The position numbers were made by a program, and so were the translations under genes. From Paenibacillus sp. OV219 (GTDB lineage: Bacteria; Bacillota; Bacilli; Paenibacillales; Paenibacillaceae): DNA of 64,000 nt. This document shows positions 52,750-61,182 of the stretch, piece after piece (the stretch's first letter is position 1; every line of letters begins with the position of its first letter). Under the pieces are notes generated by a model. That model was not told where the DNA came from and did not search any database. It saw nothing but the letters and a program-made list of their open reading frames with translations. The stretch is taken from assembly GCF_900110075.1 (NCBI RefSeq), contig NZ_FOCJ01000003.1:186001-250000 (forward strand), in the 5' to 3' direction.

Positions 52750-52784
52750 AAAAAGCTTAGAGTCATCGACTCTAAGCTTTTTAT
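52750..52784. terminator. Bidirectional terminator
   Basis: The 15-bp perfect stem AAAAAGCTTAGAGTC / GACTCTAAGCTTTTT has a 3-nt loop and T-runs on both sides. It ends the cupin gene from the right and any RNA arriving from the repeat region on the left. Confidence 0.92.
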
Positions 52785-53123
52785 TTACGCGTTATGCCGG
52801 TCGCCGCGTGTTGTTGGCGATGAAACGACAAGGAACTCGGCCGCTTCGCCGGAGACGTTGCGCACTTGGTGCGGCGTAAGAGGTGGTACCTCTACGCCTT
52901 CCTGCGGCTCAAGTGCGACAACATCGCCGCCCACCTCAATGGCGAGAGCGCCCGACAGTACAAAGAAGAACTGCTGCGCCTGCTCATGATAGTGACGTAT
53001 CTCACTCGTGCCCGCAGGCATGCGCTCGTAGATGACGCTCAACTGGTCACCCTTCACGAGATGCCAGCCGTCACAGACCTCGCCCCACACGTAGTGTTCC
53101 GCGCTGTGTTTGCTTACTTTCAT
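52785..53123 (-). CDS. Small cupin-domain protein
   Basis: The 112-residue protein is a single cupin barrel with metal ligands in RHYHEQAQQFFFVLSGALAIEV (His, His, Gln/Glu) and VPPLTPHQVRN. It is likely a cytoplasmic binding protein or enzyme with unknown substrate. It starts MKVSKHSAEHYVWGEVCDGW. Diverged copies of this same start lie directly upstream. Confidence 0.88.
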   Translation of the reverse strand: MKVSKHSAEHYVWGEVCDGWHLVKGDQLSVIYERMPAGTSEIRHYHEQAQQFFFVLSGALAIEVGGDVVALEPQEGVEVPPLTPHQVRNVSGEAAEFLVVSSPTTRGDRHNA

Positions 53124-53167
53124 GCCCTTGCCACCTCAACCTCACATACATCTGCGATCGAGCCGCC

Positions 53168-53280
53168 TCATATATCTGCACAGTGGTTGCTCACCTTCAT
53201 ACGCCTGCCACTTCACTCACAGCCGCAATCCAGCCACTACACACCTCGTCCCACACATAGTGCTCGCTCGCTTTAATCAT
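53168..53280 (-). pseudogene. Two diverged partial copies of the cupin gene 5' end
   Basis: Upstream of the cupin gene the minus strand reads MIKASEHYVWDEVCSGW... (53280 to a stop at 53197), matching AEHYVWGEVCDGW of the cupin gene. A second start, MKVSNHCADI then stop (53200 to 53168), matches MKVSKHSAEH. The DNA before this second start (GTGAGTGAAGTGGCAGGCGT) also matches the real leader (GTGAGGTTGAGGTGGCAAGGGC). The period is 78 bp. They are remnants of a tandem duplication and probably not functional. Confidence 0.8.
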
Positions 53281-53336
53281 TCTGTCTCCACGTTCGCGCT
53301 CTACCTTCTACGCCTTCCCGGCTGACTGAACCCGCA

Positions 53337-54371
53337 TCAATACCCGCGCTGGTACTGGCGCGGGATCCACTCGGCGGCAGCGCTGCTCTTCGCGGCGGTC
53401 GCCTGCAGCGCATGCAACGCCCAGTACGGGTCGCGCAGCATGCCGCGCGCGACCGCTACGAGGTCGGCGTTGCCATGCGCGATCGTCGCGTCCGCCAGCT
53501 TCGGCTCGTCGAGCAGGCCGACGGCGATGACAGGCACGCCGAGCGCGTCTTTCACCGCGCGGGCCAGAGGCACTTGATAGCCGGGATAGACCGCCGGCTT
53601 AACTGATCCAACCGGCGCCTCGCCGCCGCTTGATGCGTGAAAAATATCCACGCCTGCGTCCAGGTACCGCCGGAATATCTCAATGCCTTCTTCGACGGTA
53701 TAGCCCCCGTCGGAAAACTCTGCCGCAGATATGCGAATAATGAGCGGCATATCTGCCGGCATGACGCTTTTCACAGCGGCAATCACTTCGCAGCCGAACT
53801 TGGCGCGATCAAGGCCGTACTCATCCTCGCGTTTATTCACAACCGGTGAGTGGAACTGATGGATCAAATACCCATGCGCACCGTGCAGTTCAATTGTATC
53901 GACACCAGCTTCAACAGCGCGGCGTGCAGCTTCCTTGAACTTCACGACAAGCCCTTCGATCTCATCAATCCGTAGCGCACGCGGCGTACGATAGGACTCG
54001 TTGAATGCAATCGCCGATGGCGCAACAGGCTCTAGAGCATCCTCGGCTTTTCGTCCGGCGTGGGCAATTTGGATACCGATCTTCGCGCCGTGCCGATGCA
54101 CTGCATCAATAATCCGGCGGTAAGCCGGAACTTGCTCATCCGACCATAGGCCAAGACATTGGTCTGTTATACGACCGTCTGGTTCGACGTCAGCCATCTC
54201 CATAAGAATAAGTCCTGCACCGCCAATGGCGCGGGAAACGTAGTGTACATAATGCCATTCGTTTGGTGTGCCGTCATTTGCTTCAACGGAGTACTGGCAC
54301 ATCGGCGCCATTACGATCCGGTTCTTCAAATGCAGGCCCTTCGATGCAAAAGGGGTCGATAAACGATTCAT
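53337..54371 (-). CDS. namA: NADPH dehydrogenase NamA (Old Yellow Enzyme, YqjM type)
   Basis: The 344-residue flavoprotein has the YqjM start (LKNRIVMAPMCQYSV, redox-sensing Cys at residue 25), the substrate His pair in ELHGAHGYLIHQFHSP, RISAAEFSDGGY and the FMN phosphate loop LVAVARGMLRDP. It reduces alpha,beta-unsaturated carbonyls and nitro compounds with NADPH, often for xenobiotic or oxidative stress. Length matches the family. The nos gene diverges 175 nt away. Confidence 0.94.
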   Translation of the reverse strand: MNRLSTPFASKGLHLKNRIVMAPMCQYSVEANDGTPNEWHYVHYVSRAIGGAGLILMEMADVEPDGRITDQCLGLWSDEQVPAYRRIIDAVHRHGAKIGIQIAHAGRKAEDALEPVAPSAIAFNESYRTPRALRIDEIEGLVVKFKEAARRAVEAGVDTIELHGAHGYLIHQFHSPVVNKREDEYGLDRAKFGCEVIAAVKSVMPADMPLIIRISAAEFSDGGYTVEEGIEIFRRYLDAGVDIFHASSGGEAPVGSVKPAVYPGYQVPLARAVKDALGVPVIAVGLLDEPKLADATIAHGNADLVAVARGMLRDPYWALHALQATAAKSSAAAEWIPRQYQRGY

Positions 54372-54546
54372 CTCACTTCATTCCTCCTTGAGCGTTTGGC
54401 TCTTCTTTCTACACAATGAAAAGTATAAACGACTCACTTACATTTTTAAAGTAAAATACAAATCCACACAAGCCCGTCACAGCAATTGCCCATCAAATCC
54501 GATATAATAACAACAACAATTACGAATAGGCAGGGGCTATTTCATC

Positions 54547-55692
54547 ATGATGAACACGCATTTGCAAAATCACACCGCCGCAAAGACGGGCCACAACAAT
54601 CAGCTGCTCCAAGAGGCCGAAGCGTACCTGAAACAGTACGGTTGCGAGCTCTCCATCGCAGAGTCGGCAATTGCAACAAGGCTGAGCCAGATCGCAAGCG
54701 AGATCGAGGCGACTGGCAGCTATACGCATACGCCGGAAGAGCTTGCCTACGGCGCGAAGCTTGCTTGGCGTAACAGCAACCGCTGCATCGGACGACTGTT
54801 CTGGGACTCGCTCATTGTGCAGGACGCTCGAGGCGCACGAACCGCGGCTGATGTGGCCAAAGGCGTGTTCAACCATATGGAATATGCCACGAACGGCGGT
54901 AAAATATTACCAAGTATTACGATTTTTGCCCCAACGGTCAACATGGACGAGCCACGCATCCGGCTGTGGAACGAACAGCTGGTTCGCTATGCGGGCTACG
55001 AGCAGGAGGACGGCACGGTGCTCGGCGATCCGATCTCTCTCGAGCTGACTCGAGTGTGTGAGCAGTTGGGTTGGCGCGGGGCGGGGACGGCTTTTGACGT
55101 GCTGCCGCTCATCGTTCAGATGGGACAAGAACCGCCAGAGTGGTTCGAGATTCCCGTAGAGCTCATCCTCGAAGTGCCCTTGACGCACCCTGATCTGACT
55201 GCTTTTGAAGAGCTGGGGCTGAGGTGGTACGGCGTTCCTTTTGTCAGCAATATGCGGCTTGAGATCGGCGGTCTGCACTATACGGCTGCTCCATTTAATG
55301 GGTGGTACATGGGAACGGAGATTGGCGCGCGCAACCTGGCTGACCCTTTCCGCTACAACATGCTGCCAAAGGTAGGGGCGCTGATGGGGCTTGATACGAG
55401 CCGGGAATCAACGCTGTGGCGTGACCGGGCGCTGGTGGAGCTGAATGTAGCTGTACTGCATTCTTATAAGGAACAAGGGGTCACGATCGTCGATCACCAT
55501 ACAGCCAGCAAGCAATTCAGCTTATTTGCGGAGAAGGAGCGGCAGCGAGGCCGCATTCCAACCGGGCAGTGGTCATGGCTTATTCCGCCGCTGTCTCCGG
55601 CGACGACGGCTGTTTTTCATACGAGATATGAGGATATAGAGCAGAAACCGAACTATTTTTATCAGAAAACGCCTTATTCGGAGCAGCAATAA
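54547..55692 (+). CDS. nos: Bacterial nitric oxide synthase (oxygenase domain)
   Basis: The 381-residue protein is a complete bacterial NOS without a reductase domain. The haem-ligating Cys is residue 80 (AWRNSNRCIGRLFW), the arginine-binding Glu is in GWYMGTEIGARNL, and the pterin region is PTGQWSWLIPPLSP. It makes NO from L-arginine with electrons from a separate flavoprotein. Two ATGs (54547, 54550) follow the weak GGGG site. A TATAAT at about 54501 is a possible -10. Confidence 0.95.
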   Translation: MMNTHLQNHTAAKTGHNNQLLQEAEAYLKQYGCELSIAESAIATRLSQIASEIEATGSYTHTPEELAYGAKLAWRNSNRCIGRLFWDSLIVQDARGARTAADVAKGVFNHMEYATNGGKILPSITIFAPTVNMDEPRIRLWNEQLVRYAGYEQEDGTVLGDPISLELTRVCEQLGWRGAGTAFDVLPLIVQMGQEPPEWFEIPVELILEVPLTHPDLTAFEELGLRWYGVPFVSNMRLEIGGLHYTAAPFNGWYMGTEIGARNLADPFRYNMLPKVGALMGLDTSRESTLWRDRALVELNVAVLHSYKEQGVTIVDHHTASKQFSLFAEKERQRGRIPTGQWSWLIPPLSPATTAVFHTRYEDIEQKPNYFYQKTPYSEQQ

Positions 55693-55834
55693 TTACATGA
55701 TCGGCTCCCGAATGTGGTACGATAGGAGTACCGGATTTTTACAGAGATGAACATGCAGCCGCCGCCGTGCTTCGGGAGACGGCTTCGTTTCATTTTGAAC
55801 GGGTAGGCTTGTAAACATAAAAGAGGTGGATGTA

Positions 55835-57739
55835 TTGGCAGGTTTTGAAGAATTAGGTATTGGCAAGGAACGGGTGCAATCGCTGCGTACTGAAGGAATT
55901 CAGGAGGCGACGCCGATCCAGGAAGGTGCGATACCGGTCATTTTGCAGGGCAGTGACGTTATCTGTCAGGCGCAGACGGGAACGGGCAAGACGCTCGCGT
56001 TCCTGCTTCCGATGCTGGAGAAAATCAGAGCGGATCGCGATCAGCTCCAAGGGTTGATTCTGACTCCGACGCGCGAGCTGGCGCTGCAAATTACGACTGA
56101 ACTGAAGAAGCGAATTGCAACGCAGGAAGAATTCAGCGTGCTTGCGGTTTATGGTGGACAAGATGTGGAGTCGCAGCTGCGCAAACTGAAGCGTGCGGTT
56201 CATATCGTTGTGGCAACGCCGGGGCGTCTGCTGGACCATATTCGCAGAGGGACGATTTCGCTTGGTGCGGTCAAAATGCTCGTGCTTGACGAGGCTGATC
56301 AAATGCTGCACATGGGCTTCCTGACTGAGGTTGAGGAAATTATGCAGCAGATGGCTTACCGTAAGCAAACGATGCTGTTCTCGGCGACGATGCCGGCTGG
56401 CGTGCGTTCGCTCGCAGCGCGGTTCATGATTGAGCCGAAGGATATTACGGTTCGTACGCAGCAGGTGACGTTGAAGGCGATTCGCCAGCTGGCGGTGGAA
56501 GTGAGCGCAAAGGGCAAGGAAGAGCATCTGAAGCGGTTGCTCGGAGAGCACAACCCGTATTTAGGCGTTATCTTCTGCCGTACGAAGAAGCGCGCGAGTG
56601 CGCTGAACGATTACCTGCAGGAAAATGGTTTTAGCAGCGACGAGCTGCATGGTGACCTGTCGCAAGCGAAGCGCGAGCAAGTCATGAGGCGGTTCCGCGA
56701 TGCGAAGCTGCAATTGCTTGTCGCAACAGACGTAGCGGCGCGCGGTCTCGATGTCGAAGGCGTGACGCATGTCTTCAACTATGACATTCCGGAGAATGCC
56801 GAGGGCTACATTCACCGGATCGGTCGTACAGGCCGTGCTGGCGAAGACGGAATTGCAATTACGCTTGTGTCTCCGCATGATCGTCTGGAGCTGGCTGCCA
56901 TTGAGAGAGGCATCCATCAGACGATTCCGCGTGAGAACAGCCGCGGCGGCGTAACAGTCGTTCGCGAAGCGCGCAAGCAGTCGGACAAGCGCGAGGGTAG
57001 TGAAGGCGCTCGCCGTGGCGAGGGTCGTAGAGGCGCTGGCGCTGGTGGTGGCTGGTCGGGCGGTCGCTCAGGCGGAGCCGGTCGTGGTGGCCGTGGCGAA
57101 GCGGGAGCGGGCCGTGGCCGTGGTGAAGCCGGTGCAGGAGCAGGCAGAGGCCGAGGCGAAGCCGGTGGTGAGAAGCGCGCAGGAGCAGGCGGAGCCTATT
57201 CGGCAGCAGCGAAGCGCGGCGAAGGCCGCGGCGCGGCGCGCGACACAGTGTCGCCGCAATGGGGCGCTGGGACAAGATCAGAAGCGCCTCGTGGTCGTGG
57301 CGCAGCGGCGGCGGGATCGTCGCGCAGTGGCGGCGGTGACGCACAGCGCGGAGGCCGCGGGCGCTACAGCACGCCGGCACGCGAGGAAGGCGCCGGTGGT
57401 GCTCCTCGCGAAGCGGGCCGTAGTCGCGGCGAAGGCGCCAGCGGTGCTCGCGAAGCGGACCGTGGCCGCAGCGAAGGCGCGCGGGGCCGCGGAGCAAGCG
57501 GTGCTTCCGCGTCGCGTAGCGGTGGGCGCGCAAGCGCAGCGCCGCAGTTCCCAGGCAGTGGCGAGCGCAATCGCGGCGGTGGCGGCGGTGGCGGTGGCCG
57601 AACATCAGGAAGCGGCGGCGATCGGAGTCGCAGCGGCGGCGGTGGTCGTCCTTCGGGCGGTGGCCGCTCAGGCGGTGGTCGCTCCGGTGGCGGCAAGCCG
57701 AGCGCTGGCGGTCGTCCGCAGCGCGGTCGGTCGCGCTAA
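55835..57739 (+). CDS. DEAD-box RNA helicase with long Gly/Arg-rich tail
   Basis: The start is TTG 55835, 5 nt after AGAGGTGG (a GTG at 55826 is earlier in frame). The 634-residue product has Q-motif FEELGIGKERVQSLRTEGIQEATPIQ (in parts), Walker A AQTGTGKT, PTREL, DEAD box VLDEADQML, SAT and HRIGRTGR. It resembles cold-shock helicase CshA/DeaD. From about residue 390 to the end, some 245 residues consist almost only of Gly, Arg, Ser and Ala (RGG/GRGEAGAGAG-type, then GGGGGGGG), which is longer than usual in the family. Such a tail should bind RNA and could drive phase separation. Confidence 0.92.
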   Translation: MAGFEELGIGKERVQSLRTEGIQEATPIQEGAIPVILQGSDVICQAQTGTGKTLAFLLPMLEKIRADRDQLQGLILTPTRELALQITTELKKRIATQEEFSVLAVYGGQDVESQLRKLKRAVHIVVATPGRLLDHIRRGTISLGAVKMLVLDEADQMLHMGFLTEVEEIMQQMAYRKQTMLFSATMPAGVRSLAARFMIEPKDITVRTQQVTLKAIRQLAVEVSAKGKEEHLKRLLGEHNPYLGVIFCRTKKRASALNDYLQENGFSSDELHGDLSQAKREQVMRRFRDAKLQLLVATDVAARGLDVEGVTHVFNYDIPENAEGYIHRIGRTGRAGEDGIAITLVSPHDRLELAAIERGIHQTIPRENSRGGVTVVREARKQSDKREGSEGARRGEGRRGAGAGGGWSGGRSGGAGRGGRGEAGAGRGRGEAGAGAGRGRGEAGGEKRAGAGGAYSAAAKRGEGRGAARDTVSPQWGAGTRSEAPRGRGAAAAGSSRSGGGDAQRGGRGRYSTPAREEGAGGAPREAGRSRGEGASGAREADRGRSEGARGRGASGASASRSGGRASAAPQFPGSGERNRGGGGGGGGRTSGSGGDRSRSGGGGRPSGGGRSGGGRSGGGKPSAGGRPQRGRSR

Positions 57740-57762
57740 CGGGTAATATTGAACTTCAAGGC

Positions 57763-57800
57763 AAGGCACAGGATGAACGTAATCGGTGCCTTGTTTTTTT
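57763..57800 (+). terminator. Terminator of the DEAD-box helicase gene
   Basis: The 7-bp stem AAGGCAC / GTGCCTT (57763-57769 with 57786-57792) is followed by GTTTTTTT. Confidence 0.75.
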
Positions 57801-57838
57801 ATATATATTTACAGCATGGGATGGAAGGTGGAAACGGT

Positions 57839-58363
57839 ATGGCCAAATTAGTGACACCATCGACGGAATTGCAGGAAGCGTATATGATCTTTTATCAGGA
57901 ATGGATCGCGAGCGGAGAAGACATTGTGCCGTGGGTGGTCAGTGTAGATCCGAGCGATTTTGACGCCTATGTGCGCGACTTGAACGAGGCATATCTAGAG
58001 GAGAAGGTGCAGGAGGGCTGGGTACCAGGTTCGACCTATTGGCTCCTCGACGAAGCGTGCAAGGTGGTTGGAGCAGTCAACATCCGCCACAGGTTGAACC
58101 AGAAGCTGCTTGAGAGCGGCGGTCACATCGGCTACGGCGTCATTCCGTCCGAGCGGCGCAAAGGCTACGCCTCCCAGATTCTTGCACAAGCGCTGCAAAA
58201 GACCGACGCGCTTGGCATTCGAGAAGTACTCGTCTGCTGCGACGAGGGCAACATCGGCTCGGAACGCACCATTCTAGGCTGCGGGGGCCAATACGAGTCG
58301 AGCTTCACCGAAGCGCACGGCAACGTCGTGAAGCGCTTCTGGATCACACGCAGCGGCAGCTGA
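57839..58363 (+). CDS. GNAT-family acetyltransferase
   Basis: The start is taken at ATG 57839 (GGAAGGTGG upstream); the frame opens 30 codons before. The 174-residue product has the GNAT fold with acetyl-CoA loop GVIPSERRKGYASQIL (R-x-x-G-x-A) and a C-terminal WITRSG end. It resembles YybD-type acetyltransferases that often act on small molecules. Substrate unknown; no operon partner is clear. Confidence 0.87.
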   Translation: MAKLVTPSTELQEAYMIFYQEWIASGEDIVPWVVSVDPSDFDAYVRDLNEAYLEEKVQEGWVPGSTYWLLDEACKVVGAVNIRHRLNQKLLESGGHIGYGVIPSERRKGYASQILAQALQKTDALGIREVLVCCDEGNIGSERTILGCGGQYESSFTEAHGNVVKRFWITRSGS

Positions 58364-58472
58364 TTAAACGAACTCGGCTTCCTGACAAGCCTCTGAACTT
58401 TATCGCTGCTCCCCATTTTGATACACTGGAGCTATTATTACTTGGTAACTTTTCATAAGGAGGGCATTATAG

Positions 58473-58868
58473 ATGACGAAGCTTCGTCCATACATTTATT
58501 CCGATAACGCAAGGGAGCAGGCGAACTTCTATGCGGAGGCGTTTGGAGGCGAGATTCTCAGTATCCAAACGTACAGCGAGATGCCCGACGCCTCGAGGGA
58601 AGAGAACGATGGCGTGATGCATCTTGTGCTTCAAGCAGCCGGGTTGTTGTTCTATATGGCTGATGCAGGACCAGTTGAGCGTGGCAATGGGCTTGATCTG
58701 ACGTTGGAGTTTGAAACGGATGAAGAAGCCGAAGCCGTGTTCTACAAGCTGGCGGAAGGCGGTAGTATCATGATGCCACTCGAGCGCATGTTCTGGGGAA
58801 CTATGTTCGGGCGGGTGATGGACCGTTATGGCGTACGCTGGCAAATTGCTACGCAAGCTGGTATTTAA
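58473..58868 (+). CDS. VOC (glyoxalase/PhnB-like) family protein
   Basis: The 131-residue protein is a single VOC domain: LRPYIYSDNAREQANFYAEAFGG, VMHLVLQAAGLLFYMAD, then LERMFWGTMFGRVMDRYGVRWQI, in which the end motif (WGTMFGRVMDRYGVRW) is typical of PhnB-like members. Metal-binding positions seem only partly kept, so it could be a binding protein rather than an enzyme. AAGGAGGG precedes the ATG. Confidence 0.88.
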   Translation: MTKLRPYIYSDNAREQANFYAEAFGGEILSIQTYSEMPDASREENDGVMHLVLQAAGLLFYMADAGPVERGNGLDLTLEFETDEEAEAVFYKLAEGGSIMMPLERMFWGTMFGRVMDRYGVRWQIATQAGI

Positions 58869-58874
58869 CAGTAG

Positions 58875-58928
58875 AAGAGCCGTTCACGATAAAGGCAATT
58901 AAGCCTTCGCGTGAGCGGCTCTTCTTAT
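58875..58928. terminator. Terminator between convergent genes
   Basis: The stem AAGAGCCGTTCACG / CGTGAGCGGCTCTT flanks a second small stem (AAGGC..GCCTT) and is followed by CTTATTTA. Confidence 0.75.
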
Positions 58929-60431
58929 TTAGTCGACGTCCGAGATCTTCCAAACCCCATTCTCTTGCACGAATACAATCCCTCGGGATCCGACTGGTCC
59001 ATACTTCTCAAACAAGTACGTAAATGTCACATCGGCAAGTAGCGCCCCGGATGGCCGCTCCATGAATTTGATATCCTTCACACCTATAATCATCTGCTGC
59101 CCGATCCAATCGAATGGCGCCTGAAGCTCCCGGCCCTTTGCGAACAGCGAATGAAGTGCGTTCACATCGCGGTTATTCATCGCCGTCACATAGGCATTAA
59201 TGAGCTTAGCGGCTGCAAGCTTCCGCGAATCAATGGCGTACTTCTCCGGCACAAGCAGCTGCGGCTTCACCGTCAAGTTGGCACCGCGTACAGCCTGCGC
59301 CCAATCGACCGTGCTGCCGAAGGCCGTCGCCGTTGCACGCAGCGGCAAATACACTGCGCCGTGAAGCAGCTCTGGCTTAGAGCTAGTGCCTGTGAGCTGC
59401 TTGCCGTTCACCCAGACGGAGAGGGAGCGTCCGCCAGCTGCTAGTAGGCCGTTATCCGGCTGCACAGCGCCGAGCAGTGCAGCTTTGTGCGCGGCGTCCC
59501 ATGTGACCGGCCAGCTGAGCGCATCCGCGAGCGCCCGCATTGGCAGAAGCATGACGCCGTTCTGGACGACGGGTTGCAGCGAAGGGCTGCTTACCGGTAC
59601 TCCATTAATGGAGAACAGCGGCTTGGCCGGTGCTGTAACGGTCATTTCCTTCATGCTGGCTAGACTGCCGGTATCGTAGTAGATCCATCTTTTTCCAAGG
59701 ATTAGTGGCTTGAGGGAACCGTCAAGCGCCTTGCCGTAGGCAGGCATCGTAAAGGTGAAATCATAACGCCCTTGTGTAATCGGTGCTTCATAGATGAGCA
59801 GCGCTTGGCGGGATGGGTAGTACACGCCGCTTGCTGACGTAAGACCGCCGAAGCTCCCGTTCTCATTGATAAAGATACGGATCATGCCAGTCTCGCTTGC
59901 AGCGTCGTTGCCTTTCATATGAACCGGCTTCCCAATCTGCGGCTTCGACGTGCTATAAGTAGTTTGGTCTGGTGCGATTAGCAGACTGCTCAACTCTTTC
60001 ACTGCTGCGGCATCCTTCGCCATGTAATTGTCGCCGGCATAGCTGAAATAGAGCTTGTCCGCGCCGCCAATCATCATTCCGAAGATGCTGTCGTCCGCTA
60101 GCGTGACGTTGACCTTGGTCATAAAAAAGAGCAGCATGCTGTCCATCGATGCCGTTTCCGTATCTACCTCAGCCTTGCTCATCAGGCGGCTCATGATTTC
60201 CGCGATCTTCTCGAGGGTAGGCTGATCTTCCATTCGCGAGTCGAACAGCGGAATATAAACCATGTCGGAATGGCTCATATGAACCTCCGAAATATCCTCC
60301 TTTTGAAAAGTAACAGCTGATGTGATATCAACGGCTGGTGCAGCCATCGCCGCGGGCACGGTAAGAGCGCCGCTCCCAGCCCCCAGAAGCAGTGCAGCAA
60401 GGCCTAGCTTCAGTAATCTTGCTTGAATCAT
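58929..60431 (-). CDS. Secreted protein with a copper-amine-oxidase-like stalk domain
   Basis: The start is the ATG at 60429-60431, 9 nt after GAGGAGGAG; the frame extends to 60482. The 500-residue product has a signal peptide (GAGSGALTVPAAMA|AP), an unknown N-terminal half, and stalk motifs FSINGVPVSSPSLQPVVQNGVMLLPMRALADALSWPVTWD and LLHGAVYLPLRATATAFGSTVDW (given in parts). A C-terminal region resembles a SnoaL/NTF2-type domain (NAYVTAMNNRDVNALHSLFA). It is predicted to lie in the cell wall. Function unknown. Confidence 0.82.
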   Translation of the reverse strand: MIQARLLKLGLAALLLGAGSGALTVPAAMAAPAVDITSAVTFQKEDISEVHMSHSDMVYIPLFDSRMEDQPTLEKIAEIMSRLMSKAEVDTETASMDSMLLFFMTKVNVTLADDSIFGMMIGGADKLYFSYAGDNYMAKDAAAVKELSSLLIAPDQTTYSTSKPQIGKPVHMKGNDAASETGMIRIFINENGSFGGLTSASGVYYPSRQALLIYEAPITQGRYDFTFTMPAYGKALDGSLKPLILGKRWIYYDTGSLASMKEMTVTAPAKPLFSINGVPVSSPSLQPVVQNGVMLLPMRALADALSWPVTWDAAHKAALLGAVQPDNGLLAAGGRSLSVWVNGKQLTGTSSKPELLHGAVYLPLRATATAFGSTVDWAQAVRGANLTVKPQLLVPEKYAIDSRKLAAAKLINAYVTAMNNRDVNALHSLFAKGRELQAPFDWIGQQMIIGVKDIKFMERPSGALLADVTFTYLFEKYGPVGSRGIVFVQENGVWKISDVD

Positions 60432-60519
60432 GAAGGGTATCTCCTCCTCGAAGAGTTCTTGTAACAGTATAGACTGTTCCACTTGCGAGAAGGTTGCATC
60501 GTAGATGATCTATATCTCT

Positions 60520-61053
60520 TCAGTCTCCAGAAGGCGTATCGTTGCTTGAAACAATAGTCGGCTCATCCGGCACGTCCAGCGCAGCTGTGTTAAGCAGCTC
60601 TTTTTCAAAATTGTACGAGAGATGCAGCGCATGAACCGCCGAGCCGTCCTTGGCGCTCAGCTCATAGATGGTTAACGTACCGACCGGGCTAGTCGGCGCT
60701 TCGTCCAGCGTCACTATAAACTCGAAATTGCCCCATTCCGGCGCACCTATGTCCGCAATAACTTGGCCTTCTGCAAGCACGTTGTGACCGTCTTCGAATG
60801 AAAATCGGAATGCTGCTTCAAAGACTCTTGCCTGCCCTTTGACGGTGAACGACTTGCCCACTTCGCTGCCCTCCGCAGGACCGTAGACACGGAATGCATC
60901 ATTACTGGCAACTATGGCTGGTTTCGCAGGCTCCGGTGCAGGATATGGCTTCTTGCCGGGCTCGTTTACGGCATTGTGATTGTTCCCTGCACATCCTGCT
61001 GCGGCGAGCAGCAGCATAATGAGGGAGATAATGATCGGCAATCTTTTTCTCAT
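60520..61053 (-). CDS. Gmad2-like immunoglobulin-fold lipoprotein
   Basis: The 177-residue product has a lipoprotein signal (LLLAAAGC|AGN), a Pro/Lys-rich linker and a beta-rich domain that looks like the Gmad2 spore-germination-type fold (GPAEGSEVGKSFTVKGQARVFEAAFRF, written in part, and VGTLTIYELSAKDGS). The start is the ATG after AGGTGAT rather than the GTG three codons earlier. It is anchored outside the membrane. No specific function can be named. It lies upstream of the stalk-protein gene on the same strand. Confidence 0.85.
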   Translation of the reverse strand: MRKRLPIIISLIMLLLAAAGCAGNNHNAVNEPGKKPYPAPEPAKPAIVASNDAFRVYGPAEGSEVGKSFTVKGQARVFEAAFRFSFEDGHNVLAEGQVIADIGAPEWGNFEFIVTLDEAPTSPVGTLTIYELSAKDGSAVHALHLSYNFEKELLNTAALDVPDEPTIVSSNDTPSGD

Positions 61054-61182
61054 TCCAATCACCTGCTTTTTCAGCTTTTAAAAATCATCTAAATCCTTGC
61101 AGAAGCAGTTGTTGCCCTTCTGAAATTAGTATACGCTTGGGAAAGCGCCTTGAATCAAGGATTATCGCGGGAGGTGTTACCC

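Noticed and set aside
57000-57746. A long second frame within the helicase tail (Ala/Val/Arg-rich), and a long antisense frame at 56859-57605
   Set aside because: Both come from repetitive GC-rich DNA encoding the Gly/Arg tail; the DEAD-box frame continues without a break through it.
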